Assembly: GCA_030529425.1 (NCBI GenBank)
Contig: JAUMWX010000007.1
Span: forward strand, 1-64,000
Reading direction: 5' to 3'
Length of the DNA stretch: 64,000 bases
Origin: Tissierellia bacterium
Lineage (GTDB): Bacteria; Bacillota; Clostridia; Tissierellales; Peptoniphilaceae
This document shows, piece by piece, positions 42,620-50,893 of the stretch. The position numbers and the translations under genes are program-made. Every line of letters begins with the position of its first letter. Within the stretch, counting starts at the first letter, position 1. The notes below the pieces were generated by a model. The model was given only the letters and a program-made list of their open reading frames with translations. It had not been told where the DNA came from and did no database searches.

Positions 42620-44272
42620 ATGAAAGTATATTTTAAAGATTATGAAAAGTTTGTATCAAAAGGTGATTATGCTATCGCGTTAAGAAAAGTTGTTGAAGAT
42701 TTGCAGTCGATGGAAGGTGAAAAAATTTTAGAGTTTGAAAAAAAGATATATGATGTTTATAAGGATTATTCAAACAAAAAGATAATTTATTTTTCAAACA
42801 CTGACAGCACAAAATTTCCGGAAAAAAGGATAGGAATATATTTTGAGGGAATAGATAATTTGACGATAGAAGGAAATGGTGCACTATTTATTTTTCATGG
42901 AGATATGACGGCATTCGGTATATTTGAATGCGAAAATATAAAGATAAAGAATATTTCATGGGATTATTTTAATCCCACTGTGGGGGAAATGAAATTAGTA
43001 GATACGGGATTCAACGAGAATGGTCAATTTTCTGATTTTGAAATATCAAAAGATTTCGCATGGGTAATTGAGAACAATAAAATCAAATGGATGTCAGAGA
43101 AATCTCCATATACTAATCAAGTATATTGGACCAGATATAATCAACATAACTCGTATGGAATAATTGATTATAATCCGAACATCAGATATTCACACAATAC
43201 AAATGTTGATTTAGGCCCGTTACACAATTATTCAGGACTTGAGATTGTCAATGAAAAATTGAGAGTTTATTATGAAAAAAGACCTGAAAACCAAGTTGTC
43301 GGAAAAGTATTTGTGATGAATTCTTCCTCGGAGAGAAAAACTTGCGGTGCATTTATCATTGAATCAAAAAATATAGAAGTTAAAAATTGTGGGATTCATT
43401 TCCTACACGGTTTCGGTTTTTTGTTGCAGATGTCGGAAAACGCAATATTTGAAAATTGCAGGTTTATCAAAAGGGAAAATTCAAACCATTATACTACAAG
43501 TTATGCAGACAGTATACATGTTTCAGGTCATAGAGGGGAAATTGAAATCAAAGACAGCGAATTTGAATCTTCATTAGATGATTTTATAAATATACATGGC
43601 ACTTATCTAAAAATTAAGAGTTTAGAAGGGAAAGAATTGATTTTAAAGTATATGCATAAACAACAATCGGGATTTAATCAGTATCATGTTGGAGATGAAA
43701 TTGCATTTATAGATAAAAATTTGCTTGAAGTCGGCAGCCGATATTTTGTCGAAGAAGTAATCGGTCCTGACGGGATGAATAGCCTTGATCTTACAAAAAT
43801 AATTCTTGACAGAGAGGTAGAAAACACAATAATCGAAAATCACGGGGGAATCTTCGTTGAAAACATAACATATTCTCCAAGTGTAAAAATCATGGGAAAT
43901 ATATTTAGAAATACTCCTACCAGGGCAATTTTATGTACTGCCAGAGGAAATACGAAAATTGAAAATAACGAATTTTACAATTGCTCAATGTCATCAATAT
44001 ATATATCAAACGATGCAAAGGAGTGGTATGAATCGGGCAAAGTTGTCGATTTTGAAATAAGGAATAATTATTTTTTTGTGGATAAAAGTATTGAAGGTAT
44101 AAGAAGAGATTTTCCGATTATCTGGATAAATCCTATAACTCATGAAGATGTTGAGGAGGGTATTCATGAAAAAATAACGATAGAGAAGAATATATTCAAT
44201 ACAGGAAGCTGTAAAATAATTGAACACAAAAATGTTAAAGAGCTTGTATTTAGGGATAATATTGCAAAATGA
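42620..44272 (+). CDS. GH110 alpha-1,3-galactosidase (beta-helix), cytoplasmic
   Basis: A right-handed beta-helix protein of 550 residues with features I associate with GH110: YADSIHVSGHRGEIEI (295 onward), the acidic pair Asp320-Asp321 in LDDFINIHGTY, and a late TPTRAILCTARGN motif. GH110 enzymes remove terminal alpha-1,3-linked galactose from blood group B or linear Gal-alpha-1,3-Gal. There is no signal peptide. ATG 42620 with an AGGAA site is chosen; the longer frame from 42587 would start within the terminator stem. It directly follows the importer operon, so an imported alpha-galactosylated glycan is the likely substrate (inference). Other beta-helix functions cannot be fully excluded. 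Confidence 0.8.
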   Translation: MKVYFKDYEKFVSKGDYAIALRKVVEDLQSMEGEKILEFEKKIYDVYKDYSNKKIIYFSNTDSTKFPEKRIGIYFEGIDNLTIEGNGALFIFHGDMTAFGIFECENIKIKNISWDYFNPTVGEMKLVDTGFNENGQFSDFEISKDFAWVIENNKIKWMSEKSPYTNQVYWTRYNQHNSYGIIDYNPNIRYSHNTNVDLGPLHNYSGLEIVNEKLRVYYEKRPENQVVGKVFVMNSSSERKTCGAFIIESKNIEVKNCGIHFLHGFGFLLQMSENAIFENCRFIKRENSNHYTTSYADSIHVSGHRGEIEIKDSEFESSLDDFINIHGTYLKIKSLEGKELILKYMHKQQSGFNQYHVGDEIAFIDKNLLEVGSRYFVEEVIGPDGMNSLDLTKIILDREVENTIIENHGGIFVENITYSPSVKIMGNIFRNTPTRAILCTARGNTKIENNEFYNCSMSSIYISNDAKEWYESGKVVDFEIRNNYFFVDKSIEGIRRDFPIIWINPITHEDVEEGIHEKITIEKNIFNTGSCKIIEHKNVKELVFRDNIAK

Positions 44273-44338
44273 AAATGATTTCATGATTATAAAAATATTT
44301 TAAAACTAGTAAAAATTAAACCTAAAACTATAGTAATA

Positions 44339-44366
44339 TTGTAAACAAAACTATATTTAGTAAAAT
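44339..44366 (+). promoter_or_regulatory. possible promoter of the mannosidase operon
   Basis: TTGTAA (44339-44344) and TAAAAT (44361-44366) are spaced 16 bases apart, ahead of the TTAGGAGG ribosome site of the GH38 gene. Confidence 0.3.
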
Positions 44367-44392
44367 ATTATTAGGAGAGTTAGGAGGAAATT

Positions 44393-47023
44393 ATGAAGAA
44401 AATAGTGCATGTAATATCTCACTCTCACTGGGATAGGGAGTGGTATTTACCACTTATTAATCACCAAATGAGATTAGTTGATTTGATAGACGGAATCATT
44501 GAAGCTTCAAAGGATAATAAATTTGTTTCATTTCAGATGGATGGACAATTTTTACCTATAGAAGATTATTTAAATATAAAACCGCAAAATAGAGAAATAG
44601 TATATAAATTAATAAGAGAAGGAAAAATTATTGTTGGACCTTGGTATATTCTGCAGGACTCTTTTTTGACATCCGGAGAGTCAAATGTCAGAAACCTTGA
44701 GATCGGTATAAGAAAATCCAAGGAATTGGGAGTTCCTGCAATGATAGGGTATTTTCCTGATACTTTCGGAAACATCGGGCAAGCACCTCAAATCCTTAAG
44801 AAAGCAAATATTCACAATGCATACTTCGGAAGGGGAGTTAAGGCAACAGGATTTGCAAATGTAGTTTTTGAGGACTATACCTCAAAAAATTCTGAGATGT
44901 ATTGGAAATCTCCTGACGGCTCAAAAGTTCTGAGCGTCTTATTTGCAAATTGGTATTGTAACGGTGTTGATATGCCGAGTGATCCTCAACTATTAAAAAA
45001 TTATTTAGACAGGAAAATATCAGACATGGAAAAGTTTGCTTCAACAAGACATTTATTGTTGATGAACGGCTGCGACCATTCTCCGGTTCAAAAAAATATC
45101 GGAGAAATAATCAGTACGGCAAACAGTTTATATGATGAATATGAGTTTATACATTCAAATTTGGAGGATTACTATAAAGCTGTGAATTCGGAAGTCAATC
45201 CGGAAAATCTTAATGTTATAGAAGGGGAATTAAGGTCACAAACTACTGATGGTTGGGGAACTCTACAGGGAACATCATCATCCAGATATGATTTAAAATA
45301 CATGAACAAAAATGTGGAAATGAGACTTGAAGAAGTTATTCAACCACTTTATACAATGTTTTTTGAACCGAAAGATTATCCTGCCGAAAAGATAGATTTT
45401 ATTTACAGACATTTATTGTCAAATCATCCTCACGACAGTATTTGTGGATGTTCAATCGACAGTGTTCACAACGGAAATGTAAGAAGATTTAAAGACTGTT
45501 TGGAAGCGCTTGATTATTTGGAATTGGAAGCGAAAAATTATCTTAGGTCAAATTTGGAAAATAATTATGAAGAGGATTATGTGTTTACAGTAATAAACAC
45601 TACACCTTACCACCAAAGAAAAGAGGCGAAGGTTTTAATAGATTATGACAAGAGGATGTGGACAGGAGCGGAATATAAGGAAATTGTCAAAGAACTTGAG
45701 AAGGTAAAAATATCAAACCTTCAAGTTATTGATGATAAAAAATCATACGAAACCTATATAAAAGACTTGGGAGTTAACTTCGGTTATGAGTTGCCGAAAT
45801 CATCGTTCCGTAAGCCATATTATTCAAGACAGATATTGGTAAAATTTATGTGTGAACTGGATCCTTTTGAGAGAAGAATTTTTAGATTGAAGGAGATGCC
45901 GGATTATATCGGAAAAGCTAATCTAATTGATACGAATGTACTTGAAACGGACTATTTCAAAATCAGAGTAGAGAATAATGCAACCTTGACAATATTGGAC
46001 AAGAGAAACAACAAGGAGTACAGAAATGTTCTGATGTTGGAAGACAGTGGAGACATAGGAAATGAGTATATTTACAAGCAATCTTCCGACAATGAAGTAA
46101 TTAAAAGTTCGAGGATGTTAGGATTTAGTGTAGAAGAAGAAACTACCAAAAGATATACAATTCGTATAAAAGAAAGTATAACTGTCCCTGAGTCCGCAGA
46201 TATCAGTTTAGATAAAGAACAAAAGGATTTGGTGGATATCAGATACAGAAAGTCGAAGAGAAGTGATAAAACAAAAGAATTAACGGTTTATAAAAAAATA
46301 TCAATTGATAAACTTACGCCTACCATAAAGATTAGGTTGGAATTGGAAAATAATGTTAAAGATCACAGGTTGAGATTGCTTTTCGGACATGATTTGAATA
46401 CGGAAAATGTTTGGGCTGAAAGTATATTTGAGGTTGTTAAGAGACCTGCAAACCCTCCAAAGACTTGGACTAATCCGGATTATTCTCAAAATCTGAACAG
46501 ATTTGTTCAAATGAAAGATGAACAAGGGGGCTTCACCGTTTCAACAATAGGTGTTCAGGAATACGAAAACAAGGAAGAGGGACTGTATTTAACATTATTC
46601 AGAGCAGTCGGTGAAATGGGAGATTGGGGATATTTTCCTACGAAAGATTCTCAAATGCAAATACCTATGAGATTTAACTTTTTCTTGGATTTCTTTGTTT
46701 CAGATTACTATTCATCTCAACAAAGGGTGATTGGAAGCAGATTGGATTACTTTACAACACAAATAGATAAAACTGAAGGAAATATAAAGCCTAATGTCAA
46801 TTATGAGATAAATGTGGGATCAAATATATTCTCTACCTTATACAGAAATTTCAGAGGAGAGAGGATAATAAGACTTTATAATCCTGATGGAAAAACACAC
46901 AGACTTGGAGAGATAAAGGGAACCATTTGTGACATTATAGGTGATGAAGCTCTTGAAAATCAGGATTACAGCAGATCTCATTTGGAGCCGTTTGAAATCA
47001 GGACTATTAAGTGGGAGGAATAA
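44393..47023 (+). CDS. GH38 alpha-mannosidase, cytoplasmic
   Basis: Zinc-dependent retaining alpha-mannosidase of 876 residues. The N-terminal SHSHWDREW carries the metal ligands His12 and Asp14; the nucleophile is Asp123 in YFPDTFGN; later LLMNGCDHSPV and SNHPHDSICGCS complete the GH38 site. The C-terminal half is the usual beta-rich domain set. No signal peptide. Bacterial homologues in pneumococcus cut alpha-1,3 (and other) mannosyl links of imported N-glycans. Its stop overlaps the start of the GH125 gene by one base, so the two mannosidases are produced together. Confidence 0.95.
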   Translation: MKKIVHVISHSHWDREWYLPLINHQMRLVDLIDGIIEASKDNKFVSFQMDGQFLPIEDYLNIKPQNREIVYKLIREGKIIVGPWYILQDSFLTSGESNVRNLEIGIRKSKELGVPAMIGYFPDTFGNIGQAPQILKKANIHNAYFGRGVKATGFANVVFEDYTSKNSEMYWKSPDGSKVLSVLFANWYCNGVDMPSDPQLLKNYLDRKISDMEKFASTRHLLLMNGCDHSPVQKNIGEIISTANSLYDEYEFIHSNLEDYYKAVNSEVNPENLNVIEGELRSQTTDGWGTLQGTSSSRYDLKYMNKNVEMRLEEVIQPLYTMFFEPKDYPAEKIDFIYRHLLSNHPHDSICGCSIDSVHNGNVRRFKDCLEALDYLELEAKNYLRSNLENNYEEDYVFTVINTTPYHQRKEAKVLIDYDKRMWTGAEYKEIVKELEKVKISNLQVIDDKKSYETYIKDLGVNFGYELPKSSFRKPYYSRQILVKFMCELDPFERRIFRLKEMPDYIGKANLIDTNVLETDYFKIRVENNATLTILDKRNNKEYRNVLMLEDSGDIGNEYIYKQSSDNEVIKSSRMLGFSVEEETTKRYTIRIKESITVPESADISLDKEQKDLVDIRYRKSKRSDKTKELTVYKKISIDKLTPTIKIRLELENNVKDHRLRLLFGHDLNTENVWAESIFEVVKRPANPPKTWTNPDYSQNLNRFVQMKDEQGGFTVSTIGVQEYENKEEGLYLTLFRAVGEMGDWGYFPTKDSQMQIPMRFNFFLDFFVSDYYSSQQRVIGSRLDYFTTQIDKTEGNIKPNVNYEINVGSNIFSTLYRNFRGERIIRLYNPDGKTHRLGEIKGTICDIIGDEALENQDYSRSHLEPFEIRTIKWEE

Positions 47024-48303
47024 TGAAGGAAATAGTAAATGAGCTTATTGAATTTGTTGAAAATTCAGACAGGTTAAGCGATAAACTCAAGATGATGTTT
47101 GTAAATGCCATTAATAATACTTTTACAACTACAATCAAAATCACAGACAGGGATGACGCATTCGTTTTAACAGGAGATATTCCGGCAATGTGGCTTAGAG
47201 ATTCAACCGCACAAATCAGACCGCTTTTTTATATTGATTCCGAAGAGTCAAATGAATTGATAAAGAAAGTAATAAAAAGACAGTGGTTCAGCATTGAAAA
47301 AGACACATATGCTAATGCCTTCAACGAGTTTGGGGATGGTAAAGAGTGGAATGCCTATGATATTACAGAACACAATCCTTGGGTATGGGAAAGAAAGTAT
47401 GAATTGGATTCTCTGGCATATATTTTTCAGTTGGCATATATGTATTATGAAAAAACAGGAGATGACTCTTTTATAGATGATAAATTTTTGGAAGTTTTGG
47501 AAGTGCTTGTTGATCAAATTAAATTAGAGCAAAGGCATGAAAATTCTCCATATTACTTTGAAAGACCAGAAGCCTGGGCTCCAAGTGATACATTGAGATG
47601 CGGTGGTGGAACCGGAACTCCAACGGGATATACAAAAATGAGTTGGACAGGTTTCCGACCAAGTGATGACAGTTGTGTCTATCAATATTTAATACCGTCC
47701 AATGCCTTTGCAGCAGTCAGCCTTAGAGGAATTTGCAGAATGTTGCAGAACTCGAAAAAGGGAAATGATCTATTGATTAATAAAATTGAGATTTTATATA
47801 AAGAAATTGAAGAAGGGATAAATGAATTCGGAATAATTCAAGATGAAGAATATGGAAGAATATACGCATATGAAGTGGATGGACTTGGAAACAGTTTATT
47901 TATGGATGATGCAAATGTTCCTAGTCTACTTTCTTTGCCGTATTTGGGTTTTGTAGATAAAGATGATGAAGTATACCTTAATACCAGAAAAGCCGTTTTA
48001 TCTGAAAAAAATCCGTTTTATTTTGAAGGAAGTATTGCAAAAGGTGTAGGTTCGGAACACACACCTAAAAATTATATTTGGCACATAGGACTTGCAATTC
48101 AGGCTATGACCTCCAATAGTGAGGAGGAAATAAAAGAAATTCTTTCTATATTTGAGAAAACTGATGCGGGTACGAATTTATTACATGAAGGTTTTCACAA
48201 GGATAATGCAAATGAGTTTACCAGAGAGTGGTTTTCTTGGGCGAACTCAATGTTTTGCGAAACAATATTGATGTATTTAGGAAAAAAAGTAATAAAAAAA
48301 TAG
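47023..48303 (+). CDS. GH125 exo-alpha-1,6-mannosidase
   Basis: An (alpha/alpha)6-barrel enzyme formerly annotated as DUF1237: the motif TGDIPAMWLRDSTAQIRP (about residues 50-67), then FNEFGDGKEWN, WERKYELDSL and the late GSIAKGVGSEHTP agree with the family. It removes non-reducing alpha-1,6-linked mannose. 426 residues from ATG 47023, which has a GGGAGG site and overlaps the GH38 stop. A GH38-GH125 pair is known from N-glycan loci in streptococci. Confidence 0.93.
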   Translation: MKEIVNELIEFVENSDRLSDKLKMMFVNAINNTFTTTIKITDRDDAFVLTGDIPAMWLRDSTAQIRPLFYIDSEESNELIKKVIKRQWFSIEKDTYANAFNEFGDGKEWNAYDITEHNPWVWERKYELDSLAYIFQLAYMYYEKTGDDSFIDDKFLEVLEVLVDQIKLEQRHENSPYYFERPEAWAPSDTLRCGGGTGTPTGYTKMSWTGFRPSDDSCVYQYLIPSNAFAAVSLRGICRMLQNSKKGNDLLINKIEILYKEIEEGINEFGIIQDEEYGRIYAYEVDGLGNSLFMDDANVPSLLSLPYLGFVDKDDEVYLNTRKAVLSEKNPFYFEGSIAKGVGSEHTPKNYIWHIGLAIQAMTSNSEEEIKEILSIFEKTDAGTNLLHEGFHKDNANEFTREWFSWANSMFCETILMYLGKKVIKK

Positions 48304-48319
48304 GAGTTAGCTCCTATTT
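48298..48319. terminator. bidirectional terminator between GH125 and RpiR genes
   Basis: A perfect 9-bp stem (48298-48306 with 48311-48319) and 4-base loop. The stop codon of the minus-strand gene lies in the loop, and an A-run upstream gives that strand a strong T-run. Confidence 0.85.
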
Positions 48320-49044
48320 GAATAAATTTCACATATGATGTCAATTATTAATAATATAGGGAACATCTTGGAAATTGAGTATTGGTGAGTGGAGTATTTA
48401 GGTGTTCTGATGTATACATCAGAATACTTCTCCAACTCGGCTTTTTCACTACCTGATATTGATAATATTTTGGTTCCGTGACTTTGGGCAAATTTAGCGG
48501 CCTTGATTATGTTGGAGTTTTCTCCTGAAAGCGAAAGACAGATAAGCAGGTCGTCACTTGCCAAACTGTCCGCAATCATATCAATTTTATAGGGTTCCTT
48601 TGCATAATCGGTATTGGTTAGCCCCAATTCGCTAAGTTTATAAAGAAATTCATTTGCAAGCAAACCGCTGGAGCCGATACCGACTATAAATATTTTCCTA
48701 AACTTGTCAAGATTGTTGATAAGTTCAACAGCTTCTTTATTTAACATTTCTAAACCGTTAAGTATTGAGATATATCTATTTTGAGTTATATATGTGTAAT
48801 TATCGTCATGGTTGCTCATGGCATATTTCAGTTCCAAGAAGCCGTCAAAACCAAGTTTTTGGGAGAACCTTGTGATGGTGGAATTTGATATATAAAAATT
48901 ACTTGCAACTTGACTGATGTCGGCATCTATAAACTCAATTGGACTATCCTTAAGCCTTTCCATTATGCTTTGTTCAAGTTTAGAAAGTTTAATATTATTT
49001 TTTGAAACTATATTCATTATGTAATTATAAGATTTATTTTTCAT
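48307..49044 (-). CDS. RpiR/MurR-family sugar-responsive regulator
   Basis: A 245-residue regulator with an N-terminal helix-turn-helix (about 20-75, DISQVASNFYISNSTITRFSQKLGF) and a C-terminal SIS sugar-phosphate-binding domain (about 105-235, IFIVGIGSSGLLANE and ICLSLSGENSNIIKAAKFA). Such proteins sense phosphosugars such as GlcNAc-6-P, ManNAc-6-P or MurNAc-6-P and usually repress nearby catabolic genes. It lies within the glycan island, divergent from the ROK-ROK-GH1 operon, which is a likely target. Confidence 0.92.
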   Translation of the reverse strand: MKNKSYNYIMNIVSKNNIKLSKLEQSIMERLKDSPIEFIDADISQVASNFYISNSTITRFSQKLGFDGFLELKYAMSNHDDNYTYITQNRYISILNGLEMLNKEAVELINNLDKFRKIFIVGIGSSGLLANEFLYKLSELGLTNTDYAKEPYKIDMIADSLASDDLLICLSLSGENSNIIKAAKFAQSHGTKILSISGSEKAELEKYSDVYIRTPKYSTHQYSISKMFPILLIIDIICEIYSNRS

Positions 49045-49058
49045 TTTTTTACCTCATA

Positions 49059-49096
49059 GTGATTATATCACAAAAATGCGTTAGTAAATTATATCA
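49059..49096. promoter_or_regulatory. candidate operator in the RpiR-ROK divergent region
   Basis: A partial palindrome GTGATTATATCAC (49059-49071) and a second copy of its core, ATTATATCA (49062-49070 and 49088-49096), lie 26 bases apart. Read on the minus strand each contains TATAAT. A plausible binding site for the RpiR protein. Confidence 0.4.
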
Positions 49097-49122
49097 TAAA
49101 TTTTTTAAAAATGGAGTATGTT

Positions 49123-50013
49123 ATGTATCTAATTTTTGATATTGGTGGAACTTCAACAAAAATTGGAGTTGTAAACCGCGATTCCAAAATTATAAAAAAG
49201 TATAAAATTCCTAAAAAAAATACATTACAGGAATTTTTAGAAATGTTGGAACAGGAAATTAATTATAGTATAGAAACCTATAAAATTCAAGGTGTCGGAA
49301 TTAGTTGTCCCGGTACAGTCAATACGAAAACCGGTGAGGTCATGGGGCAAAGTGCACTTGAGTACCTGCATAAATATAATTTTGTAAATCATTTGAAAAA
49401 TAAATATAATTTTCCGATAGTAATAGAAAATGATGCTAATTGTTCAGCGTTGGCGGAGTTATTTTTTGAAAATCCGAAGGAAAAATTGATAGCATTTGTT
49501 GTAATCGGTACCGGAATAGGCGGAGCTTTAATAAAAGACGGAGAGATTATTCGAGGCAGAAGAATGGAGTCGGGAGAATTCGGTTATATGCTTCTCAAAA
49601 ATGAAGATGGTGAATATAGAAATTTTTCCAGACTTGCCACTTTACCTAATGTCAGAAGCAGAATAAAAGAAAAATACAACATCAACACTACTACATATTC
49701 CATTTTGGAAAAATATTTTGAAAAAGAGGAGCCTTATTATTCGGAAGTTTCCCAAATGTATGATTATTTATGCATGGGATTATATAATATACAATATACA
49801 TATGATCCTGAGGTAATATACATAGGTGGAGGGATCAGTCAGTCAGATTTATTTATAGAAGAGCTAAAAGAAAGATTAAATCAAGGAATATTCAAGGATG
49901 CGGATGTGCAGATCAGACAGGTTTCATTTTTTAATGACAACAATATACTGGGAGCATATGCAAATCTTTTGAAATTAATAGAAGGAGAGCGAGATGTATT
50001 CGATAGGAGTTGA
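49123..50013 (+). CDS. ROK-family sugar kinase (first of a pair)
   Basis: Begins LIFDIGGTSTKIGVV, the ROK phosphate-1 motif, with the catalytic Asp in ENDANCSALAE and IGTGIGGALI. The zinc-binding CxCGxxGC motif usual in ROK glucokinases is absent after GEFGYM. 296 residues from ATG 49123, for which GGAG at 49113-49116 is well spaced; ATG 49111 has no ribosome site. It would phosphorylate a free sugar released in the cytoplasm (mannose, N-acetylmannosamine or a disaccharide are candidates). It overlaps the next ROK gene by 20 bases. Confidence 0.88.
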   Translation: MYLIFDIGGTSTKIGVVNRDSKIIKKYKIPKKNTLQEFLEMLEQEINYSIETYKIQGVGISCPGTVNTKTGEVMGQSALEYLHKYNFVNHLKNKYNFPIVIENDANCSALAELFFENPKEKLIAFVVIGTGIGGALIKDGEIIRGRRMESGEFGYMLLKNEDGEYRNFSRLATLPNVRSRIKEKYNINTTTYSILEKYFEKEEPYYSEVSQMYDYLCMGLYNIQYTYDPEVIYIGGGISQSDLFIEELKERLNQGIFKDADVQIRQVSFFNDNNILGAYANLLKLIEGERDVFDRS

Positions 50014-50893
50014 TATCGGCGGCACTAATGTCAGAGTGGCTTTACTTGACAGTAAGTATAATATTATAAAAAAAATGCAGTCAAAAACCGGAAAAAGAGA
50101 ATTTACTGATGTCATTGAAGACATAGTCAAAATGATAAAGGAGATTGATCCAAATAATGAGGTTGAATTTGTAGGGATTTGCTCGCCGGGACCAATAGAT
50201 AAAATCGAAGGAATGATTTTGGATGCACCTAATCTTCCTACATGGAGGTATAAGCCATTCGTCAGAAGAATTTCCGAGGCTGTTAATAAAAAGGTGTATT
50301 TGACAAATGATGCGAATGCTGCCGCAATGGCGCAGGCTATTGATGACGATAATGAAACCATAGTATTTATAACTACCAGTACAGGTATTGGTGGAGGAAT
50401 AGTATATAAAGGCAAGCTTATTGAGGGAAAGAAAGTATATGCCGGGGAGTTCGGAATGATGATAATCTCTGATGAAAAGAGAGAGGAGAGCAGCTTGTAT
50501 GCCGGAAGCTTAGAAAGCTTGTGTAGCGGCACGGCGTTGGCTTTTGAAGCATCCAGAAAATACGGAGAGGATATAGATGCCAAAGAATTGTTCAACAGAT
50601 ACGAAAGAAAAGATGCTATTGCTTTGGAGATAATTGACAAATGGGCTGAGTATTACTCACGCGCCTTAGCAAATTTGTTGCAAATTATTGAGCCTGATGT
50701 TTTCTACTTGGGGGGATCTGTAATAACGAATAATCAATATTTATTGGAGATATTGCGAGATGCCACTAAGAATAAAGTATATCAGGGACTTAGAGACAGA
50801 ATAAATTTAGTCGTTGCAAAATATGGAGATGATGCCGGAATTGTGGGAGCTGCATATAACGGATTTATAAGTTTTAAGGAGGAAGTTTTATGA
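49994..50893 (+). CDS. ROK-family sugar kinase (second of a pair)
   Basis: The first residues SIGVDIGGTNVRVALLDS give the ROK signature; TNDANAAAMAQ holds the catalytic Asp and TTSTGIGGGIV the second phosphate loop. As in its upstream partner there is no CxCGxxGC zinc motif, so both belong to a zinc-free ROK branch, and they differ considerably from each other. 299 residues. It overlaps the upstream ROK by 20 bases and the GH1 gene by 4. A ROK protein next to a phospho-type GH1 raises the possibility of a beta-glucoside kinase; sialic-acid-pathway NanK is another. Confidence 0.88.
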   Translation: MYSIGVDIGGTNVRVALLDSKYNIIKKMQSKTGKREFTDVIEDIVKMIKEIDPNNEVEFVGICSPGPIDKIEGMILDAPNLPTWRYKPFVRRISEAVNKKVYLTNDANAAAMAQAIDDDNETIVFITTSTGIGGGIVYKGKLIEGKKVYAGEFGMMIISDEKREESSLYAGSLESLCSGTALAFEASRKYGEDIDAKELFNRYERKDAIALEIIDKWAEYYSRALANLLQIIEPDVFYLGGSVITNNQYLLEILRDATKNKVYQGLRDRINLVVAKYGDDAGIVGAAYNGFISFKEEVL

